Assembly: GCA_026415135.1 (NCBI GenBank)
Contig: JAOAHS010000037.1
Coordinates: 62,001-126,000, forward strand
Direction of reading: 5' to 3'
DNA: 64,000 nucleotides
Origin: Calditerrivibrio sp.
GTDB taxonomy: Bacteria; Chrysiogenota; Deferribacteres; Deferribacterales; Calditerrivibrionaceae
Of the stretch, positions 1-9,374 are shown piece by piece. Positions within the stretch are counted from its first letter, which is position 1. The number at the start of each line of letters is the position of its first letter. The notes beneath the pieces are model-generated. The model was not told the origin of the DNA. It saw only the letters and a program-made list of their open reading frames with translations, and did not search any database. Made by a program: the position numbers and the translations under genes.

Positions 1-917
1 CCAAAAGCAAACCCCTTATACCGCTCAGAGTCATAACCTACTGATTCTAAAACCTTAGGATGAACCATCCCAGATCCCAATATCTCCAGCCAGCCAGTTC
101 CTTTGCAAACCCTACAGCCATTTCCGTTACAGATAACACATCCCATATCTACCTCAGCAGAAGGTTCGGTAAATGGGAAGAAACTAGGCCTAAACCTAAC
201 AGGTATATCCTTTCCAAAAAGTCTGTGAATAAATGTAACCAAAGCCCCTTTAAGATCGCCAAATGTAACATACTCATCTATCAAAAGCCCCTCCACCTGA
301 TGAAACATCGGTGTATGGGTCACATCGCTATCGCATCTATAAACCTTGCCAGGAGCTATGATCTTTATAGGTGGATTTTTTTTCTCCATTGTTCTTATCT
401 GAACTGGGGATGTGTGCGTTCTAAGGAGCACCTCACCCTCAATATAAAAAGTATCCTGCATATCCCTTGCCGGGTGTTCTTTAGGGATGTTTAGTGCTTC
501 GAAGTTGTAAAAATCAAGTTCTATTTCTGGACCGGTAGCAAGCTCATACCCCATAGACTTAAATATGTCAACGATCTCGTAATAGACCTGTGTGATTGGG
601 TGCAAACTGCCATACTCAAGGGGAAAAGCTGGTAACGTAATATCTAACTTCTCTTTTGATAATTTCAACGCTATCTCTTCTTTCTTTAATTGGCTCTCTT
701 TTTCAGCATACCTTTGTTCAAAATCCTCTCTTATTTTAACAAGGTTTTTACCAACCTCTGCCCTCTTGCTCTCTTCCACATTTCTCAACTCTTTGTTCAG
801 CAGCGAAATTATACCTTTTTTACCAAGATACTTTACCCAAACTTGATATAGCTCCTCTACATTTTTTGATTTTTCTATCTCCTCAATATACCTATAGATT
901 TCTTCCTTTATCTCCAT
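1..917 (-). CDS. pheS: Phenylalanine--tRNA ligase alpha subunit (partial, runs off left edge)
   Basis: About 305 codons of the N-terminal and catalytic parts are present and the 3' end lies outside the window. PheS charges tRNA-Phe as an alpha2beta2 enzyme with PheT. The start ATG (917-915) follows a GGGAG ribosome binding site. An N-terminal coiled-coil arm of about 90 residues is followed by class II aminoacyl-tRNA synthetase motifs: HPARDMQDTFY and LLRTHTSPVQIRTM, then the CDSDVTHTPMFHQVEG segment and FRPSFFPFTEPSAE. The four-Cys cluster CVICNGNGCRVCKGTGW near residues 268-284 is typical of many bacterial PheS proteins. pheT is presumably just outside the window. Confidence 0.95.
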   Translation of the reverse strand, partial: MEIKEEIYRYIEEIEKSKNVEELYQVWVKYLGKKGIISLLNKELRNVEESKRAEVGKNLVKIREDFEQRYAEKESQLKKEEIALKLSKEKLDITLPAFPLEYGSLHPITQVYYEIVDIFKSMGYELATGPEIELDFYNFEALNIPKEHPARDMQDTFYIEGEVLLRTHTSPVQIRTMEKKNPPIKIIAPGKVYRCDSDVTHTPMFHQVEGLLIDEYVTFGDLKGALVTFIHRLFGKDIPVRFRPSFFPFTEPSAEVDMGCVICNGNGCRVCKGTGWLEILGSGMVHPKVLESVGYDSERYKGFAF

Positions 918-961
918 CAGCTACTCCCACTTTTTTTTAATCTTATATAATAAAATTAGAT

Positions 962-989
962 AAAAAAAAAGGGGCAAAAGCCCCTCTTT
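962..989. terminator. Bidirectional intrinsic terminator behind the nuo operon
   Basis: A GGGGC-AAAA-GCCCC hairpin (971-984) is flanked by nine A on its left and TCTTTTT on its right, so a U-tract follows the stem on both strands. On the minus strand it ends the nuo/ferritin-like transcript 22 bases after its last stop codon and separates it from pheS. Confidence 0.85.
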
Positions 990-1006
990 TTGATTTTAAT
1001 GATCAA

Positions 1007-1468
1007 TTAATTTTCGGTCAGCACAATGTCATCATACATCTTTTGAATGTTATTCCTATGGCAAGCTTCCTCTATAGCTAACTTCTTGAAAAGCTCTTCC
1101 ACTTCCTGACCCTTAAACTTCTCTGCAAGCTTTTCATAAAATATTCTTGAATTATCTTCATGCTTCATAGCAATTCTCAGTACATCCTGAACAGACATAT
1201 CTTCTGTTATCACTTTAGGTAGCACCATATTAGTAATCCCAAGATCTGTATAATAACATTTTGAATCCAATCCTACAATACTTATATCACCAGACTGTAT
1301 GATCCTTTCTATAAGATCTCTGTGCTTTATCTCTTCTTCAGCAAGTTCCCTGATAATAGCTTTGGCTCCCAGATCCTTTACAAAGTTTAGAAGCTTCTGG
1401 TAAAACTCATATGCAAGCACTTCTTTTTCTTTAGCATCTTCTAATGCTTCTCTAATAGTTATTTCCAT
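1007..1468 (-). CDS. Ferritin-like / rubrerythrin-family diiron protein
   Basis: 153 residues, nearly all helical. It carries the repeated carboxylate/His pattern of the ferritin-like diiron fold: an EVLAYEFY helix, EEEIKHRDL, KHEDNSRIFYEKL, and IEEACHRNNI. No C-terminal rubredoxin (CxxC) domain is present, so it is an erythrin-type rather than a classical rubrerythrin. Proteins of this family detoxify peroxide or oxidise/store iron; which applies here cannot be read from sequence. The start follows AAGGTG. It begins 8 bases after the nuoN stop and ends just before the terminator, so it is the last gene of the complex I operon. Confidence 0.8.
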   Translation of the reverse strand: MEITIREALEDAKEKEVLAYEFYQKLLNFVKDLGAKAIIRELAEEEIKHRDLIERIIQSGDISIVGLDSKCYYTDLGITNMVLPKVITEDMSVQDVLRIAMKHEDNSRIFYEKLAEKFKGQEVEELFKKLAIEEACHRNNIQKMYDDIVLTEN

Positions 1469-1476
1469 ACATCACC

Positions 1477-2904
1477 TTAAACGATCATATATTTAACTAT
1501 ATTTATAAAGAATGTTGGAAACACACCTATTACTAACACGAATATCACCGCAAGTAGCGAAGCTATAAAGCTCGCTGGCTTCATCTCCAAGGACACCTCA
1601 TACTCCGGCTCCCTGAAGTACATGAAAATTGTCACCCTCATGTAGTAGTAACATGCTATTACACTGTTTATTACACCAATTATAGCAAGCCATATCAGTC
1701 CACTTTTTAAAGCTGCCGTAAATATATAAAATTTACCCATAAATCCAGCAAGGGGTGGAATACCTGCAAGGGAGAACATAAATATAAGCATCGCAAGGGC
1801 AGCCATTGGATATTTCTTACCTATCCCTGCAAAGCTCTCAATCCTTTCATCTTCTATCATACCTTTATTCTTAAGGAGAGAAAGTATCGTAAAAGCTCCA
1901 ATATTCATAAAGCCATAAACCATAGCATAAAAGGCTATAGCCTGATAACCAAGCTCATTTAGTGATACAACGCCTATGAGCATGTAACCTGCATGGGAGA
2001 TAGCAGAATAAGCCAACATCCTTTTGACATTGTTTTGAGCTAATGCCACTAAATTACCATAGGTCATTGTAATAACAGCTAAAATCGAGAAAAACATCTG
2101 CCATTGGGCAGCAGCTGGCTCCAGGGCAATCCATACGAATCTTACAATTGCACCCATCGCAGCAGCCTTTGGTGCAACTGTCATAAAGCCGGTAGCTGGT
2201 GTAGGTGCCCCTGTGTAAACATCTGGAGCCCACATATGGAATGGTACAGCAGATATCTTAAATGCTAACCCCGCAAGCATCATAATCATGCCAAGCTTGA
2301 TATTAAAATTAGCTGCTCCATTTGCTTTGATCATATTTGCAATATCCACATACTTTGTAGATCCTGTATAACCATATATGTAGGACAATCCAAAAAGGAA
2401 AATCGCTGATGAAAAAGCACCTATAATGAAATATTTTAACCCTGATTCGTTAGACTTAAGATTCCTCTTCTCAAAACCAGCTAAGATGTACATGGATATC
2501 GCCATTGTCTCCATACCAGCATAGAGTACCGATAGATCAGTAGCGCTTACCATAAACATCATGCCAACAATACTAAAGAACATGATGGTAAAAAATTCTC
2601 CTTTAAGTATATCCCTATCCCTGAGATAATCCACTGACCCCAATGTACTCATAATATATGCGATAGCAAATACACAGAAGAACGCAAAGGAGTACATATC
2701 CCATACCAATGTCTGACCAAACCCAAAAATCTTAAATCCACCCACCGGTATAGAGGCAAGAACAGCTACTATGATAAAAAATATTCCAAAATAACCAACA
2801 CCAGATTTACTATTTTTACCTGCAATTATATCTATGACAATCAGTATCAGACCAAAAATCGTCATCAGAAGTTCAGGCATTATTGAAACTAAGTTACTTA
2901 TCAT
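1477..2904 (-). CDS. nuoN: NADH-quinone oxidoreductase subunit N
   Basis: 475 residues with about 14 membrane helices, an antiporter-like proton-pumping subunit of complex I in the inner membrane. Family hallmarks seen are the conserved Glu on TM5 (VLYAGMETMAISMYIL), the Lys-bearing core helix (GLAFKISAVPFHMWAPDVYTG) and VKRMLAYSAISHAGYM. The length matches NuoN (about 480). The start follows GGAGG with good spacing. It lies 12 bases after nuoM and 8 bases before the ferritin-like gene. Confidence 0.96.
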   Translation of the reverse strand: MISNLVSIMPELLMTIFGLILIVIDIIAGKNSKSGVGYFGIFFIIVAVLASIPVGGFKIFGFGQTLVWDMYSFAFFCVFAIAYIMSTLGSVDYLRDRDILKGEFFTIMFFSIVGMMFMVSATDLSVLYAGMETMAISMYILAGFEKRNLKSNESGLKYFIIGAFSSAIFLFGLSYIYGYTGSTKYVDIANMIKANGAANFNIKLGMIMMLAGLAFKISAVPFHMWAPDVYTGAPTPATGFMTVAPKAAAMGAIVRFVWIALEPAAAQWQMFFSILAVITMTYGNLVALAQNNVKRMLAYSAISHAGYMLIGVVSLNELGYQAIAFYAMVYGFMNIGAFTILSLLKNKGMIEDERIESFAGIGKKYPMAALAMLIFMFSLAGIPPLAGFMGKFYIFTAALKSGLIWLAIIGVINSVIACYYYMRVTIFMYFREPEYEVSLEMKPASFIASLLAVIFVLVIGVFPTFFINIVKYMIV

Positions 2905-2916
2905 ATCTGCCCTCCT

Positions 2917-4416
2917 CTACTTCATTGATACACTTACTGCATTAATCTGTTCCACAAGAGCTTTAACAGATTCATGCATGTACGATGTAAACGTCTCTGG
3001 GTATAAACCTGTCCAGAATACCACAATTATCAGCGGCATCATGTAAAATACCTCTCTTACATTCATGTCTTCAAGGTCATGTAGATTGGGATTGACGGTC
3101 TGGAAAAACACCCTTTGATACATCCAGAGCATATAAACGGCCGAAACAATCACACCCAAAGCTGCAAGACCAGCATAAGTGGGAAACGCTTTAAATGCAC
3201 CCACCAATACCAAAAATTCACCCACGAAACCGCCCATACTTGGCAACGCCACAGAAGCCATAGTAAATATCAAAAATACTGTGGCATACACAGGGACTTT
3301 AACTGCTATACCACCATAATCTGCGATTAACCTTGTATGTGTCCTTTCATAGATAAGGCCTATCAGCAAGAAGAGAGCTCCTGTTATGATACCATGGTTA
3401 AACATCTGTAATATGCCACCCTCTATACCAGACTGATTAAAGGCATATATACCCAACGTAACAAAACCCATATGACTTACTGAGGAATACGCAACCAGTT
3501 TTTTCACATCTTCCTGAACCATCGCTACAAGTCCACCATAAATAATAGCAATGACAGATAGTATAGCAATCAGTGGAACAAACTTTATCGATGCAATCGG
3601 TGTAATAGGTAAACAGAATCTTAAAAATCCATAAGTACCCATCTTAAGCAACACACCAGCAAGGATCACAGAACCCGCTGTCGGAGCTTCCACGTGGGCA
3701 TCTGGCAACCATGTATGGAATGGGAACATCGGAACCTTTATGGCAAAACCAAAGAAAAAGGCAAGGAACACAATTATCTGGAACTCTATTGGGAACTTAG
3801 CACCCAAAGCAGATATCTTTAATATATCAAACGTATACTCCCCTGTCATGCTTCCATACTTAAAGTACAGTGCGATAATGGCAAGTAGCATGAACACAGA
3901 GCCAGCAAGTGTATAAAGAAAGAATTTCACAGCAGCATAAACCCTTCTCTGACCACCCCAAACTCCTATTATAAGGTACATTGGGATCAGCATAGCCTCC
4001 CAGAATATGTAAAATAGGAAGAAATCAAGGGCACAGAATACACCCACCATCGCAGCTTCCAGTATCAACATCGACACATAGAACTCTTTCTGCCTCTTTT
4101 CAATATATGTAAATGAAGCCAATATTGAAATAGCTGACAAAAACGTCGTGAGAAACACCATTAAAATAGATATACCATCTACACCAAGGTAGTAGTCTAT
4201 ATTCAATGATCTGATCCAATAGTATCTTTCTACAAATTGCATACCTGCTTCACTTTTGTTAAAGTTTGTCATAAGTGGAATAGTAAGAATAAACTCTATC
4301 ACACTTGCAACAAAGGCACTCCACATTGCAAATTTACCGCTTTTACTAAATATCAGTATAAATACGGCTGCAACAACCGGGAAGAAAATCAGTATCGATA
4401 ATATATTATCCATCAT
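2917..4416 (-). CDS. nuoM: NADH-quinone oxidoreductase subunit M
   Basis: 499 residues with about 14 membrane helices, the middle antiporter-like proton-translocating subunit of complex I. Diagnostic segments are FYIFWEAMLIPMYLIIG (the conserved Glu), FAIKVPMFPFHTWLPDAHVE and VKKLVAYSSVSHMGFVTLG. The ATG at 4416 is preceded by AGGAGG. A second Met follows directly, so the start is uncertain by one codon. It sits 10 bases downstream of nuoL. Confidence 0.96.
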   Translation of the reverse strand: MMDNILSILIFFPVVAAVFILIFSKSGKFAMWSAFVASVIEFILTIPLMTNFNKSEAGMQFVERYYWIRSLNIDYYLGVDGISILMVFLTTFLSAISILASFTYIEKRQKEFYVSMLILEAAMVGVFCALDFFLFYIFWEAMLIPMYLIIGVWGGQRRVYAAVKFFLYTLAGSVFMLLAIIALYFKYGSMTGEYTFDILKISALGAKFPIEFQIIVFLAFFFGFAIKVPMFPFHTWLPDAHVEAPTAGSVILAGVLLKMGTYGFLRFCLPITPIASIKFVPLIAILSVIAIIYGGLVAMVQEDVKKLVAYSSVSHMGFVTLGIYAFNQSGIEGGILQMFNHGIITGALFLLIGLIYERTHTRLIADYGGIAVKVPVYATVFLIFTMASVALPSMGGFVGEFLVLVGAFKAFPTYAGLAALGVIVSAVYMLWMYQRVFFQTVNPNLHDLEDMNVREVFYMMPLIIVVFWTGLYPETFTSYMHESVKALVEQINAVSVSMK

Positions 4417-4426
4417 TGTCAGCCTC

Positions 4427-6337
4427 CTAACCTACATAAAATATTGCAACAAGGATGACAACCCCAACCACCATTGTAAAGATATACGTTTGTATCCTTC
4501 CAGTCTGGATCATCCTTAGTATACTACCTAAAAATTGTGATACTTTTCCAAAAGCATTCACTATAAAATCTATGAAGTTGGCATCAAAACCTTTCCACAG
4601 GAAGTTTGAGATAGTTACACATGGCTGAACAATCAATGCGTCATAAATTTCATCAAAATACCATTTGTTGTAAAAGAGCTTATGTATTGGTCTAAATGTT
4701 TTGATTGTTTTCTCAGGAAGATCAGGTGACTTCATATAGTATAGATATGAAAGTGCAATTCCAGCCACCGCAACCACTATAGAAAGCACCATCAATGCAA
4801 CTGCTGTACCATGAGATAAATGATGAGGTTTTAACCCCGGTGGAGTTAACACTGGTCCTAAGAATTTATGAATATACCCATTTTCCAAAGGATAGCCAAA
4901 GAGCATACCCACCAGCACAGACAATATAGCAAGTAGCACCAAAGGTAAAGTCATTTGCCATGGTGACTCATGGGCATGATCGTATAAGTGATGATCCCTT
5001 GGCTCACCCATAAACACCATCCACCATAACCTAAACATGTAGAATGCCGTCATAAAAGCCACCACCGTACCTATAAACCATGCCAATTTATGATCAGTGG
5101 CAAAAGCCATAGCCAAAATCTCATCCTTACTCCAGAAACCTGCAAGAGGAGGGATACCTGCTATTGCAATACAACCTATTAAAAATGTCCATGCAGTTAT
5201 AGGCATCTTTTTCCTCAATCCGCCCATAACCCTTATATCGAGATTATCCTGCATAGCATGCATAACACTACCAGAACAAAGAAACAACAGCGCCTTGAAA
5301 AATGCATGGGTGAAAAGATGGAATATCCCCGCAATATAAGCCCCTGTACCTGTAGCCATGATCATGTACCCCAGCTGACTCACAGTTGAGTATGCTAATA
5401 CCCTTTTGAAGTCAAACTGTGTTAAACCTATTGTAGCACCTAAAAATGCAGTAACAGCACCCACATAAACAACTATTTCACTTGTAATATGGGCCTCAGA
5501 GAAAAGTGGGTTACATCTTGCTACCATGTAAACCCCAGCTGTAACCATTGTAGCAGCATGGATAAGAGCAGAAACAGGAGTAGGACCTTCCATCGCATCT
5601 GGCAACCACACATGAAGTGGGAACTGTGCCGATTTACCAATGGCACCACAGAACAGACCAAATGTCATAAGATCTATTAAACTAAAGTCAATGCCAAAGA
5701 GATTAAAACCAACACCTTTAATAGCCTTTATGGCTTCATAGTTAAAGGCATCTGAGTAGTTTAAGCTTTTAAATGTTACAATCACAAGTAACAAGCCGAT
5801 ATAAAAACCGAAATCCCCAACTCTGTTTACAACAAATGCTTTCTTGTTTGCATCAGCTGCACTCTTTTTGTGGAACCAGAAACCGATCAAAAGGTATGAG
5901 GATAAGCCCACAAGCTCCCATCCCACGAATAACATGAGGAAGTTATTACCCATTACCAAAATAAGCATAGAAAGGGTAAAGACTGATAAATAGGTAAAGA
6001 ACCTCCAGTACCCCTTATCATGATGCATATATCCGATGGAGTAGATATGAACCATCGAACTAACAAAGGTTACAACAACAAGCATAATTGCCGTAAGAGG
6101 GTCTATAAGTATACCAAAGGGTATAACAATGTCATCAGCTAACACCCATTTATAGACTACAGCATCTAACCTATAACCGTTCATTACCTTAAAGAAAGTG
6201 ATGATTGATATAGCCAAAGATATAAGCACACCTGTGACAGCCACATAGTGAGCCTTATCCTTTATATATAGTCTGCCAAAGATCCCATTTATCAACAGCG
6301 CCACCAAAGGTGCAATTAGAATTCCTAACTCAATCAT
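4427..6337 (-). CDS. nuoL: NADH-quinone oxidoreductase subunit L
   Basis: 636 residues, the distal proton-pumping subunit with the long lateral amphipathic helix expected at its C-terminus. Seen are the conserved Glu helix (MLFVGWELVGLSSYLLIGFW), GKSAQFPLHVWLPDAMEGPTP and FKRVLAYSTVSQLGYM. I place the start at 6337 because AAGGAG lies six bases upstream. An in-frame ATG 18 bases earlier would overlap the end of nuoK and has no ribosome binding site. Confidence 0.96.
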   Translation of the reverse strand: MIELGILIAPLVALLINGIFGRLYIKDKAHYVAVTGVLISLAISIITFFKVMNGYRLDAVVYKWVLADDIVIPFGILIDPLTAIMLVVVTFVSSMVHIYSIGYMHHDKGYWRFFTYLSVFTLSMLILVMGNNFLMLFVGWELVGLSSYLLIGFWFHKKSAADANKKAFVVNRVGDFGFYIGLLLVIVTFKSLNYSDAFNYEAIKAIKGVGFNLFGIDFSLIDLMTFGLFCGAIGKSAQFPLHVWLPDAMEGPTPVSALIHAATMVTAGVYMVARCNPLFSEAHITSEIVVYVGAVTAFLGATIGLTQFDFKRVLAYSTVSQLGYMIMATGTGAYIAGIFHLFTHAFFKALLFLCSGSVMHAMQDNLDIRVMGGLRKKMPITAWTFLIGCIAIAGIPPLAGFWSKDEILAMAFATDHKLAWFIGTVVAFMTAFYMFRLWWMVFMGEPRDHHLYDHAHESPWQMTLPLVLLAILSVLVGMLFGYPLENGYIHKFLGPVLTPPGLKPHHLSHGTAVALMVLSIVVAVAGIALSYLYYMKSPDLPEKTIKTFRPIHKLFYNKWYFDEIYDALIVQPCVTISNFLWKGFDANFIDFIVNAFGKVSQFLGSILRMIQTGRIQTYIFTMVVGVVILVAIFYVG

Positions 6338-6347
6338 TGGCAACTCC

Positions 6348-6647
6348 TTACCCATTCATTGTATTAAGTTCATCAGCGTTGACAGTAGGTTTGTTCTTAA
6401 AAAGTGCAATGATCAAAGCAAGCCCTACCGCTGCCTCAGCTGCCGCCACAGCCATCACAAACACTATAAACACTTGCCCACCTAAAGCATTTAGATACTT
6501 TGAGAATGCAGCAAGATTTATATTTACAGCATTTAACATCAATTCCACTGACATAAACATAACTATTAGATTTCGCCTAACAAGTACTCCAGTCATCCCA
6601 ATTGTAAATATAATTGCACTTAGTGCTAAGTAATGTTGAAGTGTCAT
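6348..6647 (-). CDS. nuoK: NADH-quinone oxidoreductase subunit K
   Basis: 99 residues and three membrane helices, the small MrpC-like proton-channel subunit of complex I. The two buried glutamates used in proton transfer are visible in [14 protein letters not shown] and [14 protein letters not shown]. The length is exactly usual for NuoK. AGGAGG precedes the ATG. It ends 10 bases before the chosen nuoL start. Confidence 0.96.
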   Translation of the reverse strand: MTLQHYLALSAIIFTIGMTGVLVRRNLIVMFMSVELMLNAVNINLAAFSKYLNALGGQVFIVFVMAVAAAEAAVGLALIIALFKNKPTVNADELNTMNG

Positions 6648-6655
6648 AGTTCCTC

Positions 6656-7156
6656 CTAATCCTTCTTAGCGAGCACAATTGCCCCTATCATAGCCACCAA
6701 CAGCATGACTGAGACAATCTCAAATGGCACCAAGTAGTTATTAAAGAGTTCATAACCAAAAATCTTAACATTGCCATACTGTTTATAGATTTCAGGTGTG
6801 TAAGGTCCGCTTTTTCCAATAACATTTGCACTTTGTAGCGTAATCAGTATCTGTATAAACACTACAAAAGATGCAACTATGCCCAGAGCATATCTAAAAG
6901 GGATTTTTATAAAACCCTTACTCTTTGGATTAAGCAGCATAACAACAAAGAGGTACAATACCAATATAGCTCCTGCATACACAAGTACCTGAATCGCGGC
7001 GATGAACTCGGCATTGAGCTGAACAAATATACCAGCCACAGCAAAGAACGTGAGCAGCATCCATAGTGCTGAATGAACAGGGTTTTCCCTTGTTATCATG
7101 AATAACGAGGAGATGATCGCCACAAAAGCCAAAACATAAAATCCCAGCTGCTCCAT
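6656..7156 (-). CDS. nuoJ: NADH-quinone oxidoreductase subunit J
   Basis: 166 residues with five membrane helices. It carries the family segment [20 protein letters not shown] followed by [12 protein letters not shown], the TM3 region that forms a pi-bulge and gates the proton path in complex I. AAGGAG lies upstream of the ATG. The gene sits between nuoI (3-base gap) and nuoK (8-base gap). Confidence 0.95.
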   Translation of the reverse strand: MEQLGFYVLAFVAIISSLFMITRENPVHSALWMLLTFFAVAGIFVQLNAEFIAAIQVLVYAGAILVLYLFVVMLLNPKSKGFIKIPFRYALGIVASFVVFIQILITLQSANVIGKSGPYTPEIYKQYGNVKIFGYELFNNYLVPFEIVSVMLLVAMIGAIVLAKKD

Positions 7157-7159
7157 AAT

Positions 7160-7597
7160 CTATTCTCCTTTGTTATAATTTTTTACTAAGTAGTTCATAT
7201 TTACGACATATTTTTCTCTATTTGCTTCAACTATGTCATATTTTTTACCCATATGAATAGCATCTTTAGGGCATGCCTCCTCGCAGAATCCACAGTAAAT
7301 ACATCTGTCGAGTTCGATGACAAACTTCCTTATAAGTCTTTCACCGTTTGGTCCTGCATCTGTCTCTATATAGATACATTCAGATGGGCATACTTTTTGA
7401 CAAAGGTAACAACCCACACACTTTGGATTCCCTTTTTCATCTGTTTTTATATAATGAACACCTCTAAACCTGTCAAATATTACCGGCTTTTCAAAAGGGT
7501 ATTTAAGGGTAACAGGCTTTTTAAAGAGATGTTTAAGAGTAATCCCAAGACCTTGAAGAATCTCTGTAAAAAATAGTGTATCTACAATATTTCTCAT
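7160..7597 (-). CDS. nuoI: NADH-quinone oxidoreductase subunit I (2x[4Fe-4S] ferredoxin)
   Basis: 145 residues. Two classical ferredoxin motifs, CVGCYLCQKVCP and CIYCGFCEEACP, bind clusters N6a and N6b, which pass electrons from NuoG to NuoB. An amphipathic N-terminal helix of about 30 residues places the protein on the membrane face. The family length is 140-180 residues. GAGGTGG precedes the start. It lies between nuoH and nuoJ as in most bacteria. Confidence 0.97.
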   Translation of the reverse strand: MRNIVDTLFFTEILQGLGITLKHLFKKPVTLKYPFEKPVIFDRFRGVHYIKTDEKGNPKCVGCYLCQKVCPSECIYIETDAGPNGERLIRKFVIELDRCIYCGFCEEACPKDAIHMGKKYDIVEANREKYVVNMNYLVKNYNKGE

Positions 7598-7606
7598 CTT
7601 CCACCT

Positions 7607-8596
7607 CTAACTCATAGCATACACAACTATGGACGTAACAACTACGTTCAAAAGAGCAATAGGAATAAGGATCTTCCACCCTAACGTCATAAGTTGATCA
7701 AAACGAAGTCTCGGTAGTGTTGCCCTCAGCCAAAGATAAAAAAACATCAAAAACAGTACCTTAGCTGCAAACCATATAAAGCTCGGTCCAAAAGGTCCAT
7801 TCCATCCACCTAAGAAAACAATCGTAGCAATAGCAGAAACCACATACATATTTGCATATTCAGCAAGGAAAAACATGGCAAACTTCATACTGGAATATTC
7901 CACATGGAAACCAGCCACAAGCTCTGTTTCTGCTTCTGGCAGGTCAAATGGCGCCCTATTAGTCTCAGCAACAGCAGATATTATATAGATAACAAATGCA
8001 ACAAACTGCGGTATAAAAAACCACAATCCATTAGCCTGGGCCTCTGTAATTCCTTTTAAGCTCAATGTACCCGCTAAAAGGATCGGCCCAACAAGGGATA
8101 AAGCCATTGCAGTTTCATAGCTGATCACTTGGGCTGAAGATCTTAAAGATCCCAAGAGTGCATATTTAGAATTAGACGCCCAACCAGACATGATAATCCC
8201 ATAAGTACCCACTGACGATAGAGCAAGAATATAGAGAAGACCTATGTTAACGTCAGCGATATAGAGATTATACTCTTTTCCAAAAAGGTTGATGGTAGCA
8301 TTTGTAAAAGGGATAACGGCAAAAGCACTTAGTGCAGGTATCAAACTTAAAAGTGGCGCAATAATATACACCGGCTTATCAACCATTGTAGGAACAATGT
8401 CCTCTTTTGCCACGAGTTTTAACCCATCGGCTATAGGCTGCAGGAGACCTTTCCAACCAACATGTGTCGGTCCAAGCCTCACCTGCATATGACCAATGAC
8501 TTTTCTTTCAAGCCAGGTCATGTAAGCTACGCCCAAGAGCAGAACCGTGATTACAACAAGAATCTTGATAACCACAAAAATTAGTTCAACTAACAT
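7607..8596 (-). CDS. nuoH: NADH-quinone oxidoreductase subunit H
   Basis: 329 residues with about eight membrane helices, forming the floor of the quinone pocket. Family segments are [19 protein letters not shown] at the N-terminus, [20 protein letters not shown] and the C-terminal [16 protein letters not shown] start at the ATG at 8596, which has GAGG six bases upstream. A start 30 bases earlier (8626) would add ten polar residues and lie inside the TPR gene. The chosen start still overlaps the TPR gene by 11 bases, so the two are translationally coupled. Confidence 0.96.
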   Translation of the reverse strand: MLVELIFVVIKILVVITVLLLGVAYMTWLERKVIGHMQVRLGPTHVGWKGLLQPIADGLKLVAKEDIVPTMVDKPVYIIAPLLSLIPALSAFAVIPFTNATINLFGKEYNLYIADVNIGLLYILALSSVGTYGIIMSGWASNSKYALLGSLRSSAQVISYETAMALSLVGPILLAGTLSLKGITEAQANGLWFFIPQFVAFVIYIISAVAETNRAPFDLPEAETELVAGFHVEYSSMKFAMFFLAEYANMYVVSAIATIVFLGGWNGPFGPSFIWFAAKVLFLMFFYLWLRATLPRLRFDQLMTLGWKILIPIALLNVVVTSIVVYAMS

Positions 8597-9374
8597 AACC
8601 AACCTCTTTAATTTTTTTTGTATCATTTAAAACTTCAATGATCTTGTTTAAAAATTGGATGTCCGTAACAGCATTAGAAACCAGATCTATAAAACCACTC
8701 TTATCAATAATACCTTTTTCTACAAGCATTTCATACACCCTGATAGAGAAATCTACACTTTTTATACTATTTTTAAGACTGAGTATGAATATCTCTTTAG
8801 CATCATCAAAAGCTGAGTTTCTGATATATATATCAATTAGTTTGATATACGCATCCACAAACATGGGGTTTATACTTATGATCTCCTTAAGAATAGACAC
8901 CGCCTCATCTTGTTTTCCGAGGTAATAACAGCTAAGAGCATAATAATACTTTGCTGAGGTATGTGATTTATTTGTTTTTATGATATTTTTAAAAATCTCT
9001 GAAGCCTTTGAGATCTCTCCAATTTCAAAATATAAAGTGCCTAATAGAAACTTAGCTCTCGTGTTTTTATTGTTCATCTTGATAGCTTTCTCAAGGGCTT
9101 TTATCCCTTCGTTGTGTTGAAACATCCTTGAATAAGCCATCCCTAATCGAAAATAATATTGGGAATAGTTAGGATTAATCTCGATAGCCCGTTTTATGTC
9201 ACTTACAGCTTCTGGGAAATCCCCAAGATCATAATGGGCCAGGCCTCTGTAAAAATAGGCCTGACCTGTCGTATCATCATTATTACTTAAATATTCACTT
9301 AGAACCTCAATCGCCATCTCTGGTTCGCCCTTAAGATATTCCTGTATCCCTCTTTTAAGATCGTTATCCTTCAT
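8586..9374 (-). CDS. TPR-repeat protein inside the complex I operon
   Basis: 262 residues made almost entirely of tetratricopeptide repeats, for example [20 protein letters not shown] and [20 protein letters not shown], with further repeats to about residue 200. There is no signal peptide or membrane helix, so it is probably cytoplasmic. TPR proteins are scaffolds; the partner is not readable from sequence. The gene overlaps nuoG by 11 bases and nuoH by 11 bases, so it is translated as part of the nuo transcript, exactly between peripheral-arm and membrane-arm genes. An assembly role is inference. Confidence 0.85.
   Translation of the reverse strand: MKDNDLKRGIQEYLKGEPEMAIEVLSEYLSNNDDTTGQAYFYRGLAHYDLGDFPEAVSDIKRAIEINPNYSQYYFRLGMAYSRMFQHNEGIKALEKAIKMNNKNTRAKFLLGTLYFEIGEISKASEIFKNIIKTNKSHTSAKYYYALSCYYLGKQDEAVSILKEIISINPMFVDAYIKLIDIYIRNSAFDDAKEIFILSLKNSIKSVDFSIRVYEMLVEKGIIDKSGFIDLVSNAVTDIQFLNKIIEVLNDTKKIKEVGYVS

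Noticed and set aside
60-494. Plus-strand open frame of 144 codons
   Set aside because: It is antisense to pheS, whose protein is clearly recognisable on the minus strand, and its own translation shows no family resemblance.
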